A DNA stretch of 64,000 bases from the NCBI GenBank assembly GCA_012861695.1, contig JAAOOA010000060.1, positions 7,046,697 through 7,110,696 of the forward strand, in the 5' to 3' direction. The number at the start of each line of letters is the position of its first letter. Positions within the stretch are counted from its first letter, which is position 1. This DNA comes from Trematomus loennbergii. Lineage: Eukaryota; Chordata; Actinopteri; Perciformes; Nototheniidae. Of this stretch, positions 45,136 through 55,469 are shown piece by piece. The translations under genes and the position numbers were made by a program. The notes beneath the pieces are model-generated. The model did no database searches and was not told where the DNA came from. It worked only from the letters and a program-made list of their open reading frames with translations.

Positions 45136-45460
45136 GCCTCTTGACATGAGGTCGGCCCCCCTGTTCTCCCGTCCCGGGATGTGAAGAGCCCTTAGAGACA
45201 ACACAATCTGTGAAACCCACAGCCACAGGTTCTCTGCTGCGGTCAACCAGGCTATTGAGCGGACTCCGCCCTGCCTGTTGATGTACGCCACTGTGGTGCG
45301 GTTGTCGCTCCTTACTAGCACCTGTTTGCCCTGTATTAAGGGTTTGCAGTGCTGTAGGACCAACATCACTGCTTGCAGCTCCAGGAGGTTGCTGTGCCGC
45401 CAGAGGCCAGCAACCACCCACAGCCCTTTCTAGACACGTCCCCCCCCATCCTGTCACTTT
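45136..45460 (-). pseudogene. DIRS RNase H
   Basis: RNase H degrades RNA in the RNA:DNA hybrid. The frame from 45,417 contains Asn-Leu-Leu-Glu-Leu-Gln-Ala-Val (acidic Glu, second catalytic position), Val-Arg-Ser-Asp-Asn-Arg-Thr (third position) and ends Gly-Ala-Asp-Leu-Met-Ser-Arg. The first strand of the domain, which should carry the first Asp, lies in a neighbouring frame at about 45,457 and above, so a frame change is present near 45,415. The region passes directly into the methyltransferase-like part. Confidence 0.8.
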
Positions 45461-45599
45461 CTTTTTCTTTGAAGCGTCTGTGAAGACTGTGATATAGGAG
45501 GTTACCTGCCCCAGTGGAGCTCCCCTCTGCAGATTCTCTGGGGACCCCCAGAATCGGAGGTTGCTCTCTACTGAGGGGGGGGATGGCCACCAGACGTCG

Positions 45600-46590
45600 T
45601 TTGTGTCTTAAGATCTAAACGAAGGCCGGTAAACCACATCTGCATGCGACGTGCATGCAGCAGTCCGAGTGGCACTACGGAGTGAGCAGCCGTCATGAGA
45701 CCCAAAGTCTGCATGATAATCAAAGCTGTCACCGTCGCCCCCTGACGCAGCCTGCAGACTGCCCGCAGCAGGGATGCCTGTCTGCTTTCTGTCAGGGTGA
45801 CACGTAGTCTGCCTGCATCGAGCATCACCCCCAGATATTCTACCTGCTGGTGAGGTATGGGGGAGCTCTTCTTCCAATTGACCGCAACTTCTTTTTCAAC
45901 CCAACTTGGTTAGGTGTAGGATCAATTGGGCTGTGTGCAGTATTGCCCATTCCCTGGACCTGGCCATAACTATGAGGTCGTCCCTCATGCCATGGTCCCG
46001 CAGCGGTTGCAGCGTCATGGCTGAACGTGCGTGGGGATAGGGAGTAGCCGAACGGCAGTCTGTTGTACTCGTAGGCTACCCCCTGGAAGGCAAAACGCGA
46101 ATACTTTCTGTGCTCTTGGAGCAATTTCGCCATGAAAGTAAGCGTTCTTCAGGTCGATGGTTGTGAACCAATCGCCTGGCTGCACCAGTCTCAGTAACTG
46201 TTTCATAGTTAACATATGGAACTTCTTGCATGCAATGTGCTGGTTCAGGCATTGAAGATCCAGAATGGGCCTGAATTCTCCTGTCTTCTTGGGAACCAGG
46301 AAGTACAGGGAATAATGCCCCTTCTCTCTGACTTGAGAGTGCACATGCTGAGAGGAAACCTCCTCCTGGGATGACAGATGTGCTTCTCTCCTGCCTCTGA
46401 ACGGAGGAGGGATGCTGCAAAACTGGAGTGAATAACCCAGTCTCAGTGTCCTGTCCATGCGCTCTGTTAATACACCACTGATTTTCCATTCCCCATAACA
46501 TTGTGTTAGGGGATGTGCAATCAGCTGCGGCGCCGCAGCTATGAAGCTGTGGTACTCTCTGGTGGCCCACTCCGCCGTCAAACCCTCCAT
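45600..46590 (-). pseudogene. DIRS reverse transcriptase, several frame changes
   Basis: The 191-codon frame from 46,590 covers the fingers and first palm motif: Phe-Leu-Val-Pro-Lys-Lys, Phe-Arg-Pro-Ile-Leu-Asp-Leu, and Thr-Ile-Asp-Leu-Lys-Asn-Ala-Tyr-Phe-His with the catalytic Asp at residue 145. Near 46,120 the frame changes, and Phe-Ala-Phe-Gln-Gly and Leu-Pro-Phe-Gly-Tyr-Ser-Leu-Ser-Pro-Arg follow. After a further change near 46,028, the next part reads Gly-Met-Arg-Asp-Asp-Leu-Ile-Val (DD at 45,977-45,982). The residues that normally precede DD (Tyr-Leu/Ile) are missing, so motif C seems to have lost some codons. The thumb follows in the 45,568-45,828 frame. The copy is clearly inactive. 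Confidence 0.85.
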
Positions 46591-46779
46591 AAAAGGAAGT
46601 TTGACCCATGGGGGGCTGACACAGAAAGGGCCGTTTTTCTATAATGTAGTTTCCACTCAGAGAAAAAAACAGCCGATTTTTAACTGAGGTCCCTGAACGC
46701 ACCACGGCATGCTCCCGTGAGAGCGCGCGCTCCACCATAATGCTGTTTTCTCTTAGAGAGAAATAAGCATTAATCGGAG

Positions 46780-48130
46780 CTTCTTCTGTCCATGAACGCG
46801 CCGCGGCCCGCTCTCGGGGGGGGGCCGCGCGTCGTCATAATGCCGTCTCTTGAAACGGACATTATGGGGAAATGTGGAAAATGTGGAATGTGGAGAGAGA
46901 TGACTCTTACTCTGGGATAAATGCAATCGTTTTTACCGAATGCATTTTACACACACATATCACTCAAGAACTAGAGTTACACTACGTAACCCACTGTTCT
47001 TCTGCGGAGGTCCCTGAACGCACCGCGGCCACTCTCACGGGGGGGGCCGCGTCGTCATAATGCCGTCTCCTTGAAACGGACATTATGGGGAAATGTGGAA
47101 TGTGGAGAGAGATGACTCTTACTCTGGGATAAATGCAATCGTTTTTACTGAATGCATTTTACACACACATATCACTTTAGAACTAGAGTTACACTACGTA
47201 ACGCACTGTTCTTCTGCGGAGGTCCCTAAACGCACCGCGGCCACTCTCACGGGGGGGGGCGCGTCGTCATAATGCCGTCTCCTTGAAACGGACATTATGG
47301 GGAAATGTGGAATGTGGAGAGAGATGACTCTTACTCTGGGATAAATGCAATCGTTTTTACTGAATGCATTTTACACACACATATCACTTTAGAACTAGAG
47401 TTACACTACGTAACGCACTGTTCTTCTGCGGAGGTCCCTGAACGCACCGCGGCCACTCTCACGGGGGGCGGGTCGTCATAATGCGTCTCCTTGAAACGAG
47501 ACATTATGGGAAATGTGGAATGTGGAGAGAGATGACTCTTACTCTGGGATAAATGCAATCGTTTTTACCGAATGCATTTTACACACACATATCACTTTAG
47601 AACTAGAGTTACATTACGTAACGCACTGTTCTTCTGCGGAGGTCCCTGAACGCACCGCGGCCACTCTCACGGGGGCCGCGCCTCATAATGGGTGTCCAAT
47701 TAACATCGTATGAAAGCGGCCTTGCCGATCTCAACGAGACATTATGGGAAAATGTGGAATTGTGGAGAGATATGACACTTACTCTGGGATAAATGCAATT
47801 GGTTTTACTAAATGCATTTTTCACACACAAATCACTCGACTTTGGAGCCACAGCTAAGAAGCTGTAGTATTCTCTGGTGGCCTACTCCGCTGCCAAAACC
47901 TTCCATAAAAGGAGTTTTTGCATGGGGCCTGACACAGAAAAAGGGGCCGATTTTCTAATGAGGTTCTTGAACGCACCGCGGCAGCTCCCGTGGGGCCGCG
48001 GCTCTGTCAACTGCCATCTCTTTGAAATGGACATTATGGTGAAAAATGGAAATGTGGAGAGAGATGACTCTTACTCTGGGATAAATGCAATCGTTTTCAC
48101 TGAATGCATTTCTCACACACACATCACTCT
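46780..48130. repeat. Tandem array of about 210-bp units inside the DIRS
   Basis: The ATTATGGG landmark recurs at 46,861, 47,082, 47,293, 47,503, 47,741 and 48,033, giving steps of 221, 211, 210, 238 and 292 bp. Each unit carries GAGAGATGACTCTTACTCTG, GGATAAATGCAATCG, ACACACACATATCAC and GGTCCCTGAACGCACCGCGG. The central units are nearly identical and the outer ones diverged, as expected from unequal crossing-over. The last unit also contains a copy of 46,530-46,680 (CTCTGGTGGCC...CCATAAAAGG). Confidence 0.92.
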
Positions 48131-48371
48131 CTTGAACCCGCACAGTGCTTTGACAGCACTACGGTTTATTCCACTCACGTGCACGCGCCCACCTGCTGGC
48201 TCCTATACTGGAGTTTACAGAGGGGGCGGGGAGTGTGGGACAGTGTTTTTTCCCGATCCAAAGAGCCCTTCCGTAAACACGGGGGCTCCCAGGAGATCAA
48301 CACGGTCCTTTTTGAAAAGTGTCATGCGGCGTGATCCCTCACCGGGATACCACACGGCGGCCACGATCAAG

Positions 48372-48763
48372 CTACAAATAATCGCGCTGATCTGGCGAGG
48401 TGGGGGCATCTCCAGCAATGAGCGAGATGCCCAACACACCCGTGTTTATCTGCAGTCGCCCTGTCACGCGGTAGCGTAGCAGAGCTCTTTTCAGCTCCCT
48501 GCCCAGCCTGCTGCCCGCTGGGAGCAGCTGCGCTCCGCCGCCATGGTCATCACCTAGGGCGGTGGACCTCCATGGACCGAACCCGGAAGTGCCTGACAAC
48601 GGCAAACGGAGCCATCCGCCCCGCTGGAATGGCGAACGTGAATGGCACCGCCTCGGCCATATGCTGGTCCCCGAAACACTCTACAGAGGTGGTGGAGATC
48701 GGTGCCCGCGATCAAACCAAGGCAGGTGGGGCATGGCCGAGATTCCAGTAATGGTGAGTCCAT
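48372..48763 (-). pseudogene. DIRS gag N-terminal relic
   Basis: The minus-strand frame starts at 48,763 and has Cys-Pro-Thr-Cys-Leu-Gly and then Asp-Leu-His-His-Leu-Cys-Arg, resembling the Cys/His motif at the start of DIRS gag products. The text then changes frame near 48,600 and continues as an Ala/Arg-rich stretch to 48,372. Beyond that, where the rest of gag is expected, the 210-bp tandem array begins. Gag is thought to form the particle in which reverse transcription happens; this one is far too short and broken. The assignment rests on the motif and on its location just inside the right terminal repeat. Confidence 0.55.
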
Positions 48764-48832
48764 TTTTCGTTTCTTCTAATCTTCGTACGTTTATTTAACT
48801 CTTCGGTTGTCAGCTCGTCTGAAGAGAAAAAT

Positions 48833-49012
48833 GATAGTGGGGCGGCGGCTGGAGCCGCCTTATATACTGTGGGCCTGCGCGCGCATTCAGGTAGGCTCGC
48901 CCCGATTGGCCGGCTACGTTTACGTAAATTCAGTAGGTGAAAGCACGCACAGCATGATAGAGAGTAGTACCCATAGAGTCCAGTAGAGGGCGGAGCCTGT
49001 GAGAGATATAAC
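48833..49012 (-). repeat. DIRS right terminal inverted repeat (5' end, promoter side)
   Basis: Reverse complement of the left repeat over 157 bp. Read on the minus strand it contains CACAGTATATAAGG, a TATA-box candidate about 80 bp upstream of the gag start. The outer 22 bases differ from the left repeat, as usual for DIRS. Confidence 0.9.
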
Positions 49013-49204
49013 CAGAGAGTGGTTAATTATTTGCAAAACCACTAAATGAGCCTTCTGTGAAATATGCAGATTTGCTGCTGTCAAACGGCTTGTAACTTTC
49101 TCCAAATATGGAGATGACAGCTTTGTAAATTCCGGAGTTAATAACTGGAAGTGCCCAAGCCTCCTGGACAGCCACGAAAAAATTGCGTAAGTGCATAAAT
49201 GAAT

Positions 49205-49393
49205 GTCATCTTCTTCTGTTTGCTTTAATACAGGCTACGTAGTTATGCAGCGCCCCCACTGCCAGTAAATGGAACTACTACAAGGAACCCTGTTAATTAT
49301 GTGCAGTTATTTCACAACTTTTATTATACACCTTGACAAAATTACCAAGGTCCGGACCTCGGTGACCTCAATTGTGGATACGGCCATGCCTTT
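49205..49393 (-). mobile_element. Fragment of the hAT family seen at 19,868
   Basis: Inverse of about 19,868-20,045: it contains CTACGTAGTTATGCAGCGCC, GGTCCGGACCTCGGTGACCT and GGATACGGCCATG. Only one end is present. Confidence 0.8.
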
Positions 49394-49519
49394 AGCCAGA
49401 GGCGGAGTGATTACCACTCCGCTAGTGCCTGTAGATTTAGCATTTCTTTGACCATCACATACACACGCAGTTTTTGCCCCCCCCACTTCTGAAATGAATC
49501 CGGCGCCGCTGGTTTACTC

Positions 49520-49785
49520 CTACTACCAAGTTTACATTTTGCCATTTCCTCCACACAGCCTTAGCCCAGGGTTACTTTCCACTGAACCCTTTGGAGGCTC
49601 AAACTCAACAATACAACTGTTACTTTACCATTACTTTTCAAGTTCTAGACTTATCTAATGATCATAACCAAGCAAAACATGGACTATTTGAGGCTTAGGC
49701 ATTGTATTATGAACCTGTATACACCTGTAACAGTCAAAGACAGGCAACTGAGGAGTTGGAAAGGTAGTTTCTGAAGATGTTACAA
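49520..49785. other. Non-coding
   Basis: Short stretch between the hAT and the next repeat block; nothing recognised. Confidence 0.4.
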
Positions 49786-51420
49786 ATAACACACAGCATA
49801 CTCAGTATTTATATTCTTTAATTCAAAGAAAATCAGTAATATCTTTAAAAACTACAAGTCTCTTTCTATCAGCTGTGCACCGTTATGGGGTAAATATAGC
49901 CTATTTACCAATTGGATCAAATATAAAAGTCAGCCGAATTAGTATTGATACTGCAAGGAGACGTATTGTGTGAAGAGAAATTGAAGATGTTGTTTAATTG
50001 CTGATATATTTATGCTCCACGTCACGTATTCAGTTTCGGATTGACATCTCTTTTGAACCGTTAGAGCCAATATAATCGAAGGGGAGGTTCCACATACACA
50101 CGTTACCATTGAGGAGTGAAAATGACACGCACACAGTCGAAAGCTATGTTGCGCTCTGAAAACTGAAAACTGAAACCTATGCTCAAACTAGTAAATATGA
50201 AGATGGATTATCAGTAATCATTTCAAAGTGACACAGACACATTGGATTAACCATCGGAATAACCTTCAGCAGCGTTTTTATCGTTTTGATGCCATTGAAC
50301 CCAACTTTTGATCAGAAACAGTAAAAGGTAAGACAAATTGGTCGTGTTTGCTCCGTAACGCTCCGTGTTGTGATGCAACCCAGTCTCATGGCATTTCGTG
50401 TTATAGTCACAACATTTAATCTATTGATTCGTGTTCACCAACACGATTTTCCCCTTTTTTTCGTGTCACACAGAACGATTTTAAAAGCAATGTATTTCTA
50501 TTGGTAGTGCGTTTCATAAAAACATGTTCATACTCAATATCAAGCCACGATTATTGTTTTTAATTTTAAATCGTATAATGTACGAATGTGTGTAGTTTTA
50601 TTCATGTTTTCACATAATTGTACAGGATATTGCTAAATTATTTCACATATTGTAGTTCTACACATTAATATCTGATTTGTAAAACATCACAGACAGAAAG
50701 GTATATCCGTCATTTAATGGTAAGCTATTGAAATTCTGAATCCATAGATGTGTCTCCCATCACCCAAAACCCCTGACTATTCTCTTAACTCAGTATTTAC
50801 ATTCTTTAATTCAATGAAAATCAGTAATATCTTTAAAAACTACAAGTCCTTTTATATCAGCTGTGCACCGTTATGGTTATGGTTATCTACCAATTGGATC
50901 AAATATAAAAGTCAGCCGAATTAATGTTGATACTGCAAGGAGACGTATTGTGTGAAGAGAAATTGAAGATGTTGTTTAATTGCTGATGTATTTATGATCC
51001 ACGTCACGTATTCAGTTTCGGTGGCAGTTCTTCCTGTTTGTCTAGAAGTCTTCTCATCAGGGCTCTATAAATAAAGAACTACGGCAGATGTGTAATATTG
51101 AATGCAGCCGAACCGTGTATTACAATGCCGTTATGTGATGACTTCCAAAGAGAAAAGCAAGTACACTCAGATTAAAGATTATAGAATTAAACGAATAAAT
51201 AAAAACAAGGATAATTGTGTGTTATTGTTGAGTAAATAACAGTGTGTTATTTAGAAAAGAATAACAAATTAGAAGGAAAAAAAGATTTAAAAAAATACAG
51301 ATTTCAGTATTTTGAGGCTCTAAGTCCCATTTCTTTTCCTCACAGACGGCAAAAAAAGTCAGACATTATACGATTTAAAATAAAAACAAATAAATAAAAA
51401 GATAAAACACTGGCATGTAA
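49786..51420. repeat. Unclassified dispersed repeat, copy B (two head parts in tandem)
   Basis: Segments 49,786-50,038 and 50,750-51,030 are two versions of the same text (shared CAGCTGTGCACCGTTATGG and GACGTATTGTGTGAAGAG), also found in inverse and direct form inside 14,873-17,581. Bases 50,205-50,335 match 2,975-3,080. Bases 50,385-50,590 are the inverse of 2,575-2,815. Bases 51,170-51,420 match 2,400-2,560. The mixture of direct and inverted blocks shows rearrangement. Confidence 0.7.
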
Positions 51421-52059
51421 TTTACGTTAGAATAAATAGAATGGTTTTGAATAATAGATGAGAGTAAAATCTACGTCACTTTACAGCCCCGCCCACTTTT
51501 GGGGAAACCAACGCTGTCATTTGAACGGCGATCAAGCTTGAAGCCACAGAGCTCTTCTTTTCTGTCCTTTTAGAGGAAGTACAGAAACACGTAACTCTGG
51601 ATTTGTTTTAATGTTTGAGGTGCAATAAATGACACAGCAGCTTTTTGGCATGTTAAAACTATTATTTTCTGCCTCGCTCATGAGAGTAACAGCTGGCGAA
51701 ATTACAGCCTCGCCTACTGATTTTAATTCAACCATATATCGAGCCCGATCGTCGATTTCAAATGTGTGCTCTAAAATGATATTTATAAATGACTATTATC
51801 ATTATTATAAGCAAGACAATAAATGGCAAAGATATGTAGAAAATAAACGTATTTAAGATACGTCCATAACAAACGTAACGTGGGAGTATCATATGCACGC
51901 ACAACTTGGCCTCAGATCTCAATGGGAATGGTTAGCGTATCATATGCACGCGAAACCGGACTTCTGCGTATCTATTGCACGCATTTCCAATGTGTAAAGT
52001 CGTGTAATTTGTACGCAGACTGAAGAGAGTGGGTTGGATATTATACAAGTGAATTATAC
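51421..52059. other. Non-coding, between repeat blocks
   Basis: Contains GAGGAAGTACAGAAACACGTAACTC (compare the similar text at 19,343-19,370), so it is probably also repeat-derived. No gene recognised. Confidence 0.35.
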
Positions 52060-53394
52060 TCTAATGTATGTAGATAGTATAAGAAATGTGCAGAATATGA
52101 TGGAGGTACACATATTGATAGATGTCTTGTAATGCACTGTTGAGGAACCTGCGACCCAAGTTTTTCATTCATTGCATAACTTGTGTATATGATATATCAA
52201 TAAACCTTTGAAAATCTTGAAATCTTGAAAGGGATTGTTGGCACTTGACAATCACCTTCCCTGAATTTTACTCAGGTGTAACTAAACTAAACTGATTTAA
52301 GGGTTGTTTATATTTCACATCATTAAATCAGAATCTGCAAAAATACCAGGTTAACCTCTGAATTGTAGTGGAGTAGAATTACAAAGTAACAATGACCTGT
52401 CATGTGGGTATATATTAATGCTGCCCATTATGGACACAAGCAATTTTCACCCATTTATTAATTATATGTTTTAAATGTGATAACACCAAGTGTTTAATAC
52501 TGGCTACTTCTAATTGTGGTAAAAACGAAAACGTTCCCAGGAGAGACGTCCCATAGAACATTTTGCGAAACACAATAGCCAGCATGTGTAGTTCTGGGGG
52601 GTGGGGGCTGGTCCAGTTCGAGTCCAGTTTTGGATAGTTTGCCGTGGTTTCGTTCGATTTCAAAGTGCTGTTTGACGCTCGTCGTAACCTTGGCGCACTG
52701 CCACGCCAACATCCAATCCCAGAGTTGAAGATTATTCACGGGGTTTTCAAGCAAAGGGACTGTAGTCCCAAACGATATCTGAGGATTATGGGTAGTGTAG
52801 TGTCTTCGGCCATCCTAAACTCCGAAATGTTATATCGCATTAACACCATAGGCGGCGCGTGAGGCTTAGGTTTGGGAAGGCTAAATAACTTTTTTTACCT
52901 GACGCTGCCCGCCTCCGGCGTCTATAGATAAGAGATCAACTCAGTGAAAGCACCGCCTGCTGACCAATCAGAGCTCAGTATGCGGAGTTTAAATCTATCA
53001 AGTCATATTCAGGATAAAGGAAATACAGAACAACTGCCGTATACAGGGAAGACGCCGACGTGTCGCACTTATCATTCATATCACATCATCAATCACATCA
53101 TCGATATCATAATATATCATTTATTTCCTTATCTGAGTCAGCTTCTTGAGCCGTATCTGGCCGTGCAACACTCACAGTGTCACATAGCCTACTGTATGCA
53201 GAAGTATTATTTTAAGCAACATATTAAGTTGACGAAACACTCAACTCAAATGTAATTAAAGTCAGATCGCTCGTGTCTTAGATGAGGCAGTGATATCATA
53301 AACCTGTTAATGTAGGCCTACGCATTCAAACACTCGGTAGTTTATTTTATTTTTTAACCAGCTGTTCTGTATTCACCTTGCATGTGCAACTATG

Positions 53395-53515
53395 TTGCTT
53401 TTATGGGTGTCATATTGTCATACTGATATTCTGTACAAACTGTGAAGTCCACTGAGACAAATGTAACATTTGTGATATTGGGCTATATAAATAAACATTG
53501 ATTGATTGATTGACA
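53395..53515 (+). repeat. LINE 3' tail with ATTG repeats
   Basis: TTTGTGATATTGGGCTATA, AATAAA and (ATTG)n form a typical tail of a fish non-LTR retrotransposon. The family is not assigned. Confidence 0.5.
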
Positions 53516-53862
53516 TTGAAACCTGTTGATGTACGCATTCAAACACTTTTTATTTTACCAGCTGTATTCACCTTGCAGGTGCAACTATGTGGCTTTTATC
53601 CTGGATAAAGTGTTTAAGTCATGGATGTTTAAAGTTTAACTTCTTCATATTTGTCTAATATTATAGTTTCATTTTCATTAATGAAGTATGACGCTGCGCT
53701 GCCTGTCAGTACACTTGTCCATGTTTGTGATTGGTCAAATGTTACTAGCCCCGCCCCTTGAACGCGCTCTCAGCCAGACAGAGAAACCCTGAGTTGATTT
53801 ACTGAGTTGATAACCAGCGTCGTAGGAGCGCTTAGCGATATCTCGTTTGTTAGGGTTAGTTG

Positions 53863-54355
53863 AAGTGGACCTATCATGCTATATTTGAATAATATAATGT
53901 AGGACCATACCTATATAAGGCATATTTATACTTTTTTTTGTTCAAAATACCAAACAGATCATGCATTTTAGCCATGCCTCATTTCGCTCTATTTGCACTT
54001 TTGTAGCTCTGTTTTTGCAAGGGCTGATTCTGTGAGAACAGCACCACCTACAGGCCTGGCATATGTACTACAGCGTCTCCAGCGCTTTCGAACGGCAATG
54101 GCCGTGGCTGTCTCCTCCTGATTGGTGGAGTTGGCCCAATAGCAGTAGCGCCACCGTCCTGACGTCAGGACAGTGTTCAAATCTGGATCAGTTTTATCAG
54201 ATCCGTTGCAGCCCCTTTTTTAGAGATTTGGGTATGGAGGAAAATAGAGAGGGTTGTGTTTTCTGACACTTGGTGAGTTCCCTGGAACACCGGGGACACA
54301 TATTCATGTATAAAAGACGTACCAAAGTGCATTTTGCATGATAGGTCCCCTTTAA
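53863..54355. mobile_element. MITE, GGACCTATCATGC family
   Basis: Ends AAGTGGACCTATCATGC and the inverse of AAAGGGGACCTATCATGC. The interior segment near 54,020-54,110 matches the MITE copy at 14,861/17,590 and part of 18,430-18,500. Confidence 0.7.
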
Positions 54356-55469
54356 GATAACTCAAACATATCCAGGGTATGTTGAACTGGCTTCGTAGTA
54401 CAGTTTACTGGTGGCTGCATAGCAGCGCTAATGTCAAAGACACAAACATTATACATTATAGGCTATTTTAATTTTACCAGGATGCAGTGACAAAAATATT
54501 TGGGAAGGCTTAGCCTTCCCTAGCCTACAGTACCCGCCGCCCCTGATTAACACCATATCCCAACGTGCATTGCGGCTAAAACATCCAATCACCGAGCTTA
54601 AACCAGAGCTGAGGATCTTGGGTAATCAGTTCAGTGGGTGTGTGGATGTATAATAAGAACGTGTGTATCGCAATGATGCTCGAAATGTTCCTTATAGGCC
54701 TACGTCTGTTTCCTGTTACTTTATTTTGAAATTCAGTTCCTGATGGACGCCAAAAAAGCCAGAGATTATAGAATTAAACAAATAAATAAAAACAAGGATA
54801 ATTGTGTGTTATTGTTGAGTAAATAACAGTGTGTTATTTAGAAAAGAATAACAAATTAGAAGGAAAAAAAGATTGAAAAAATACAGATTTCAGTATTCTG
54901 AGGCTCTGAGCCCCATTTATTTTCCTCCCGGATGGCAAAAAAAGTCAGACATTATACGATTTAAAATAAAAACAATAATCGTGGCTTGATATTGAGTAAG
55001 AAAATGTTTTTATGAAACCCACAGCTTCCGGTCTTCCAAGACCCGACCGACAAAAGGACGTGGTGCAGGCACGAAACACACTACCAATAGAAATACATTG
55101 CTTTTAAAATCGTTCTGTGTGACACGGAAAAAAGGGGAAAATCGTGTTGGTGAACACGAATCAATAGATTAAATGTCGTGACTATAACACGAAATGCCGT
55201 GACACTGTGTGATGTTTGTTTGCTTCCCCTGATCGCTCAGTGATGATACTTATATTTCTGGAATCTGTGGAATCTCAGCTTGCTAATTGATATCTTCTTT
55301 GTGCAGATCCGATATGTAATAAGGGTATTTATACCTTTTTCACTCAGGGCTCATTTAGACGCTTCTTGTGAGACTTGTGTTTTGTTTCGGTAAAAATGGT
55401 TCTTATCGTCAGTTAGCTGAGTTTCCTCCCGTTAAGTGGGTATGACACATTAATAGCTATATTTCCTTT

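Larger units (their letters stand above)
42917..49012 (-). mobile_element. DIRS-type tyrosine-recombinase retrotransposon
   Basis: It has non-identical terminal inverted repeats, an internal complementary region, and minus-strand gag, reverse transcriptase, RNase H, methyltransferase-like and tyrosine recombinase segments in that order. It lacks LTRs, integrase and a target duplication. Instead AAC stands at both borders (42,914-42,916 and 49,010-49,012), consistent with recombination of a circular intermediate at a 3-bp site. Coding parts are broken by several frame changes and an in-frame stop at 44,344-44,346, so this copy is defective. A 210-bp tandem array replaces much of gag. It sits inside a hAT element. 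Confidence 0.92.
42585..49190 (+). pseudogene. hAT transposase N-terminus relic (ZMYM1-like), split by DIRS
   Basis: A 61-codon frame starts at the ATG at 42,585, rich in Ser, Thr and Pro. In another frame, up to the DIRS border, the text gives Asp-Ile-Glu-Thr-Gly-Lys-Ala and Arg-Ser-Phe-Gly-Gln. After the DIRS the frame continues with Ser-Gly-Trp-Leu, an in-frame stop, Phe-Cys-Glu-Ile-Cys, Gly-Val-Asn-Asn-Trp-Lys and His-Glu-Lys-Ile. A Cys-x2-Cys, then Asn-Trp-Lys and a His, is how the TTF-type finger of ZMYM1-like hAT transposases looks. The catalytic core is missing, so even before the DIRS insertion the element was non-autonomous. Only the parts 42,585-42,916 and 49,013-49,190 belong to this relic; the rest of the span is DIRS. 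Confidence 0.5.
42150..49511 (+). mobile_element. hAT element interrupted by a DIRS retrotransposon
   Basis: Left end TAGTGGCGCCGG and inverted right end CAGCGGCGCCGG, followed inward by matching GAAGTAGGGGG-like and G-rich segments. The flanks are GTTTACTC at 42,142-42,149 and 49,512-49,519, an exact 8-bp duplication. Without the DIRS insertion it would be about 1.27 kb. It also carries a fragment (49,205-49,393) of the hAT family seen at 19,868. The frame split by the DIRS resembles a TTF-type zinc-finger transposase N-terminus. Confidence 0.88.
52847..54545. mobile_element. Non-autonomous hAT with proven insertion site
   Basis: Left end CATAGGCGGCG and inverted right end CAGGGGCGGCG. The flanks are ATTAACAC at 52,839-52,846 and 54,546-54,553. 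Copy A of the host repeat has a single ATTAACAC at 2,201-2,208, so the pre-insertion site is present in this window. Paired subterminal GGGAAGGCT motifs occur. A MITE (53,863-54,355) and a LINE tail (53,395-53,515) lie inside. Confidence 0.93.
52060..55460 (+). repeat. Unclassified dispersed repeat, copy C (split by a hAT)
   Basis: Collinear with copy A at 1,515-3,405 on both sides of the hAT at 52,847-54,545. Deleting the hAT and one 8-bp duplication would restore the ATTAACACCATATCC text of copy A. Confidence 0.8.

Noticed and set aside
46780..48130. CRISPR-like array
   Set aside because: Units are about 210 bp with no short repeat/spacer alternation; this is a tandem duplication inside a eukaryotic retrotransposon.
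42917..49012. Ngaro-type element
   Set aside because: Termini are inverted with an internal complementary region and not split direct repeats, and the methyltransferase-like segment is the DIRS type.
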